This document shows positions 6,218-7,659 of a DNA stretch of 7,659 bases, in pieces. Numbering within the stretch: the first letter of the stretch is position 1; each line of letters begins with the position of its first letter. The notes below the pieces were generated by a model. The model searched no databases, had not been told where the DNA came from, and saw only the letters and a program-made list of their open reading frames with translations. Source of the stretch: Solirubrobacterales bacterium (GTDB lineage Bacteria > Actinomycetota > Thermoleophilia > Solirubrobacterales > 70-9); assembly GCA_030152505.1 (NCBI GenBank), contig JASLJO010000163.1, positions 1-7,659 of the forward strand, given 5' to 3'. A program made the position numbers and the translations under genes.

Positions 6218-6846
6218 CCGCGCGCATCTGCATCCTCGATTACGGCATGGGCAATCTGCGTTCGGTCGAGAAGGCGCTCGAGCACATCGGGGCGACGGCG
6301 ACGATCTCGAGCGAGCCGGAGACGATCCGCGCCGCGGACGGGCTGATCCTGCCGGGCGTCGGCGCCTTCCCCAAGGCGATGGAACGGGTGCGGGAGCTGG
6401 GCCTCGATGAGCTGATCGTCGAGCGCCGCGACGCCGGCGTGCCGATCCTCGGCATCTGCCTCGGCCTGCAGCTGCTCTTCGAGTCGACCACCGAGCTGAG
6501 CGGCGCAAGCGGCGTCGGGCTGCTGTCGGGCGGCGTCGCCGAGCTCGACGCCCCCGGGCTCAAGGTCCCGCACATCGGCTGGTCGCCAGTCCGCTGGCAG
6601 AAGGACTCGCGCCTGGTCGAGGGGATCGACAGCGAGACGCCGTTCTATTTCGTCCACTCCTTCGCGCCACAACCGCTCGCCGGCGATCTGCTCGGCAGCG
6701 CCGCCTACGGTGCCCGCTTCGCCTGCGCGGCCGAGCGCGACAACGTCTTCGGCGTCCAGTTCCACCCTGAGAAGTCGAGCAGCGCCGGCCTGCGCCTGCT
6801 CTCGAACTTCGCCGGGGTCTGCGCCAAGGCGCCCAGCCCCGCGTGA
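6214..6846 (+). CDS. hisH: Imidazole glycerol phosphate synthase glutamine amidotransferase subunit (210 aa)
   Basis: HisH is the class I glutaminase that feeds ammonia to HisF for IGP and AICAR formation. The N-terminus LDYGMGNLRSVEKAL (8-22) is typical. LPGVGAF (46-52) precedes the oxyanion region. The catalytic triad is Cys82 in GICLGLQLLFE, and His184 and Glu186 in GVQFHPEKSS. PHIGWSPVRW (119-128) and FYFVHSF (144-150) are the usual HisH-specific blocks that separate it from PdxT or TrpG. The length is normal. AAGGGGA (6197-6203) lies 10 nt before the ATG, which overlaps the hisB stop as ATGA. Its partner hisF is not in the window, which is notable because HisH needs HisF to function. Confidence 0.97.
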   Translation: MTARICILDYGMGNLRSVEKALEHIGATATISSEPETIRAADGLILPGVGAFPKAMERVRELGLDELIVERRDAGVPILGICLGLQLLFESTTELSGASGVGLLSGGVAELDAPGLKVPHIGWSPVRWQKDSRLVEGIDSETPFYFVHSFAPQPLAGDLLGSAAYGARFACAAERDNVFGVQFHPEKSSSAGLRLLSNFAGVCAKAPSPA

Positions 6847-7568
6847 TCCTCTACCCGGCGATCGACATCCGCGGCGGCGGAGCGGTGCGCCTGCTGCGGG
6901 GCGACTATGAGCGCGAGACCGCCTACGACGCCGATCCGGCGGACGCGGCGAAGCGCTGGGCGGGCGAAGGCGCCGAGTTCCTGCACGTGGTCGACCTGGA
7001 TGGAGCAAAGGCGGGGAAGCCGCGGAACCTCGACGCAATCGAGCGGATCGCCGCGGCGGTGTCGTGCCCGATCCAGGTCGGCGGCGGCTTGCGCAACCCG
7101 CAGGCGGTCCTTGAAGTACTGGAGGCAGGGGCTGAGCGGGTGGTAATCGGGACCGCGGCGGTCAAAGACCCCGAGTTCCTGCAAGCGATGATTGATGCCC
7201 ACGGGGACCGCGTGGTTGTTTCCGTCGACGCCCGGGCCAGAAAGGTGGCACTGGAGGGTTGGACTGAGGCAGGTGGAGCTGGAGCCGTGGAGGTCGTCGA
7301 AGCTCTGAGCAAGCAGGGCGTAGCGAGGTTCCTCTGCACCGCGATCGAGGTGGACGGCACCATGGAGGGCCCCGCCATAGACCAGCTGACCGAAATCGCC
7401 TCCGCCACCACCGCCCAAATAATCGCCTCCGGCGGCGTAGGCACCCTCACCCACCTCAAATCCCTCGCTCAGCTAGGTGCGCCGAACATCGAGGGGGCCA
7501 TCGTGGGTCGAGCCCTATATGAGCATCGGTTCACCGTGGCAGCGGCAATAGCAGCGCTTAACCAGTAG
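6843..7568 (+). CDS. hisA: ProFAR isomerase HisA (241 aa), with a compositionally different distal part
   Basis: HisA is a (beta/alpha)8 barrel that isomerises ProFAR to PRFAR by an Amadori rearrangement. Catalytic Asp8 (PAIDIRGG) and Asp129 (VSVDAR) are present, as are phosphate-binding QVGGGLRN (78-85), ASGGVG (195-200) and the terminal IVGRALYEHRFT. QVGGG resembles ordinary HisA more than the LSGGIR form of the bifunctional actinobacterial PriA, so TrpF activity is not suggested, though sequence alone cannot exclude it. In CTAIEVDGT, Ala167 replaces the acidic residue usually found after Thr (TDI in E. coli, TEI in Thermotoga), while Thr166 is kept. The start is GTG overlapping the hisH stop as GTGA, with only a distant AAGG (6826-6829), so translation is probably coupled. 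Codons from about 90 onward differ in style from the rest of the operon. No gene follows within the window. Confidence 0.95.
   Translation: MILYPAIDIRGGGAVRLLRGDYERETAYDADPADAAKRWAGEGAEFLHVVDLDGAKAGKPRNLDAIERIAAAVSCPIQVGGGLRNPQAVLEVLEAGAERVVIGTAAVKDPEFLQAMIDAHGDRVVVSVDARARKVALEGWTEAGGAGAVEVVEALSKQGVARFLCTAIEVDGTMEGPAIDQLTEIASATTAQIIASGGVGTLTHLKSLAQLGAPNIEGAIVGRALYEHRFTVAAAIAALNQ
7110..7568 (+). other. Segment of hisA with atypical codon usage
   Basis: Upstream his genes strongly prefer C/G-ending codons such as CTC, GAG, GCC and GTC. From about codon 90 of hisA the reading frame stays intact, but codons such as CTT, GTA, GCA, GCT, GTT, ATT, AGA (7239-7241), AGG, AAA, CTA and TAT become frequent. 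Three ATA codons (residues 179, 193, 236) occur in this part, while hisZ, hisG and hisD each show about one. The change is not abrupt: a few A-ending codons already appear near 7000. It could reflect recombination with a related but differently biased genome, relaxed selection at the operon end, or a chimeric assembly. I judged this by eye, without a computed index. Confidence 0.5.
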
Positions 7569-7575
7569 GGCCGGG

Positions 7576-7659
7576 GTGCCCTCCCACAGAAGCTCATGTT
7601 CAGACATCCGAACCCGAGCCAAAGGCCCCAGCTGCGCGACGGCTTCTGGGGGAGGGCAC
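7576..7659. repeat. 18-bp inverted repeat flanking 48 nt, at window end
   Basis: GTGCCCTCCCACAGAAGC (7576-7593) and GCTTCTGGGGGAGGGCAC (7642-7659) are reverse complements at 17 of 18 positions, with 48 nt between them. The right arm ends on the last base of the window. An alternative shorter stem, CCCCAG (7626-7631) with CTGGGG (7646-7651), would compete with the long pairing. Readings include the two ends of a small MITE-like element, a structured RNA or long-loop terminator after hisA, or an assembly fold-back at a contig edge. Target-site duplications cannot be tested because the right flank is missing. I see no ORF inside. The 91 nt after the hisA stop hold nothing else I recognise. Confidence 0.7.

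Noticed and set aside
6843..7568. PriA-type bifunctional HisA/TrpF
   Set aside because: The phosphate-binding stretch is QVGGGLRN, as in ordinary HisA, not the SGGIR form of PriA. Without a structure or assay I kept the plain HisA call.

Overview
The window is GC-rich, compact bacterial DNA with the look of a high-GC actinomycete-like genome. My best guess is a deep-branching actinobacterial lineage such as Thermoleophilia or a relative. That guess rests on the 5S rRNA 3' end, strong G/C bias at third codon positions, very tight gene packing, an Asp-type MurA, and a HisZ plus short-HisG pair in place of the long HisG of Streptomyces and Mycobacterium. It is an inference from content, not a phylogenetic placement.

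Layout: positions 1-60 are the 3' end of a 5S rRNA on the + strand, so the window opens at the end of an rRNA operon. A perfect 11-bp hairpin (71-94) follows and should terminate the rRNA operon. It also lies just past two convergent minus-strand genes: a small uncharacterised ORF (126-326) and a membrane-anchored alpha/beta hydrolase (337-1338). Only 22 nt separate the hydrolase from the divergent murA, and this gap holds overlapping TANNNT -10-like motifs on both strands.

From 1361 to 7568 everything reads rightward: murA, then after 36 nt hisZ, hisG, hisD, hisB, hisH and hisA. The six his genes are joined by five consecutive 4-nt stop/start overlaps (ATGA four times, GTGA once), which indicates one translationally coupled operon. 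HisZ-HisG carry out the committed ATP phosphoribosyltransferase step. HisA isomerises ProFAR. HisH is the glutaminase half of IGP synthase, HisB dehydrates IGP, and HisD makes histidine from histidinol. hisF, hisI/hisE, hisC and histidinol-phosphate phosphatase are not in the window and must lie elsewhere.

The right edge is less ordinary. The distal two thirds of hisA uses visibly different codons from the rest of the operon. The 91 nt after its stop contain no gene, but hold an 18-bp near-perfect inverted repeat (17/18 matches) whose right arm ends exactly at the last base. Both window ends (a partial rRNA gene and an inverted repeat) look like places where an assembly would break.

I see no CRISPR array, complete insertion sequence, toxin-antitoxin pair or clearly new system. 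The items most worth checking are the hisA mosaic and terminal inverted repeat, the divergent leaderless-type promoter, and the murA-his linkage.
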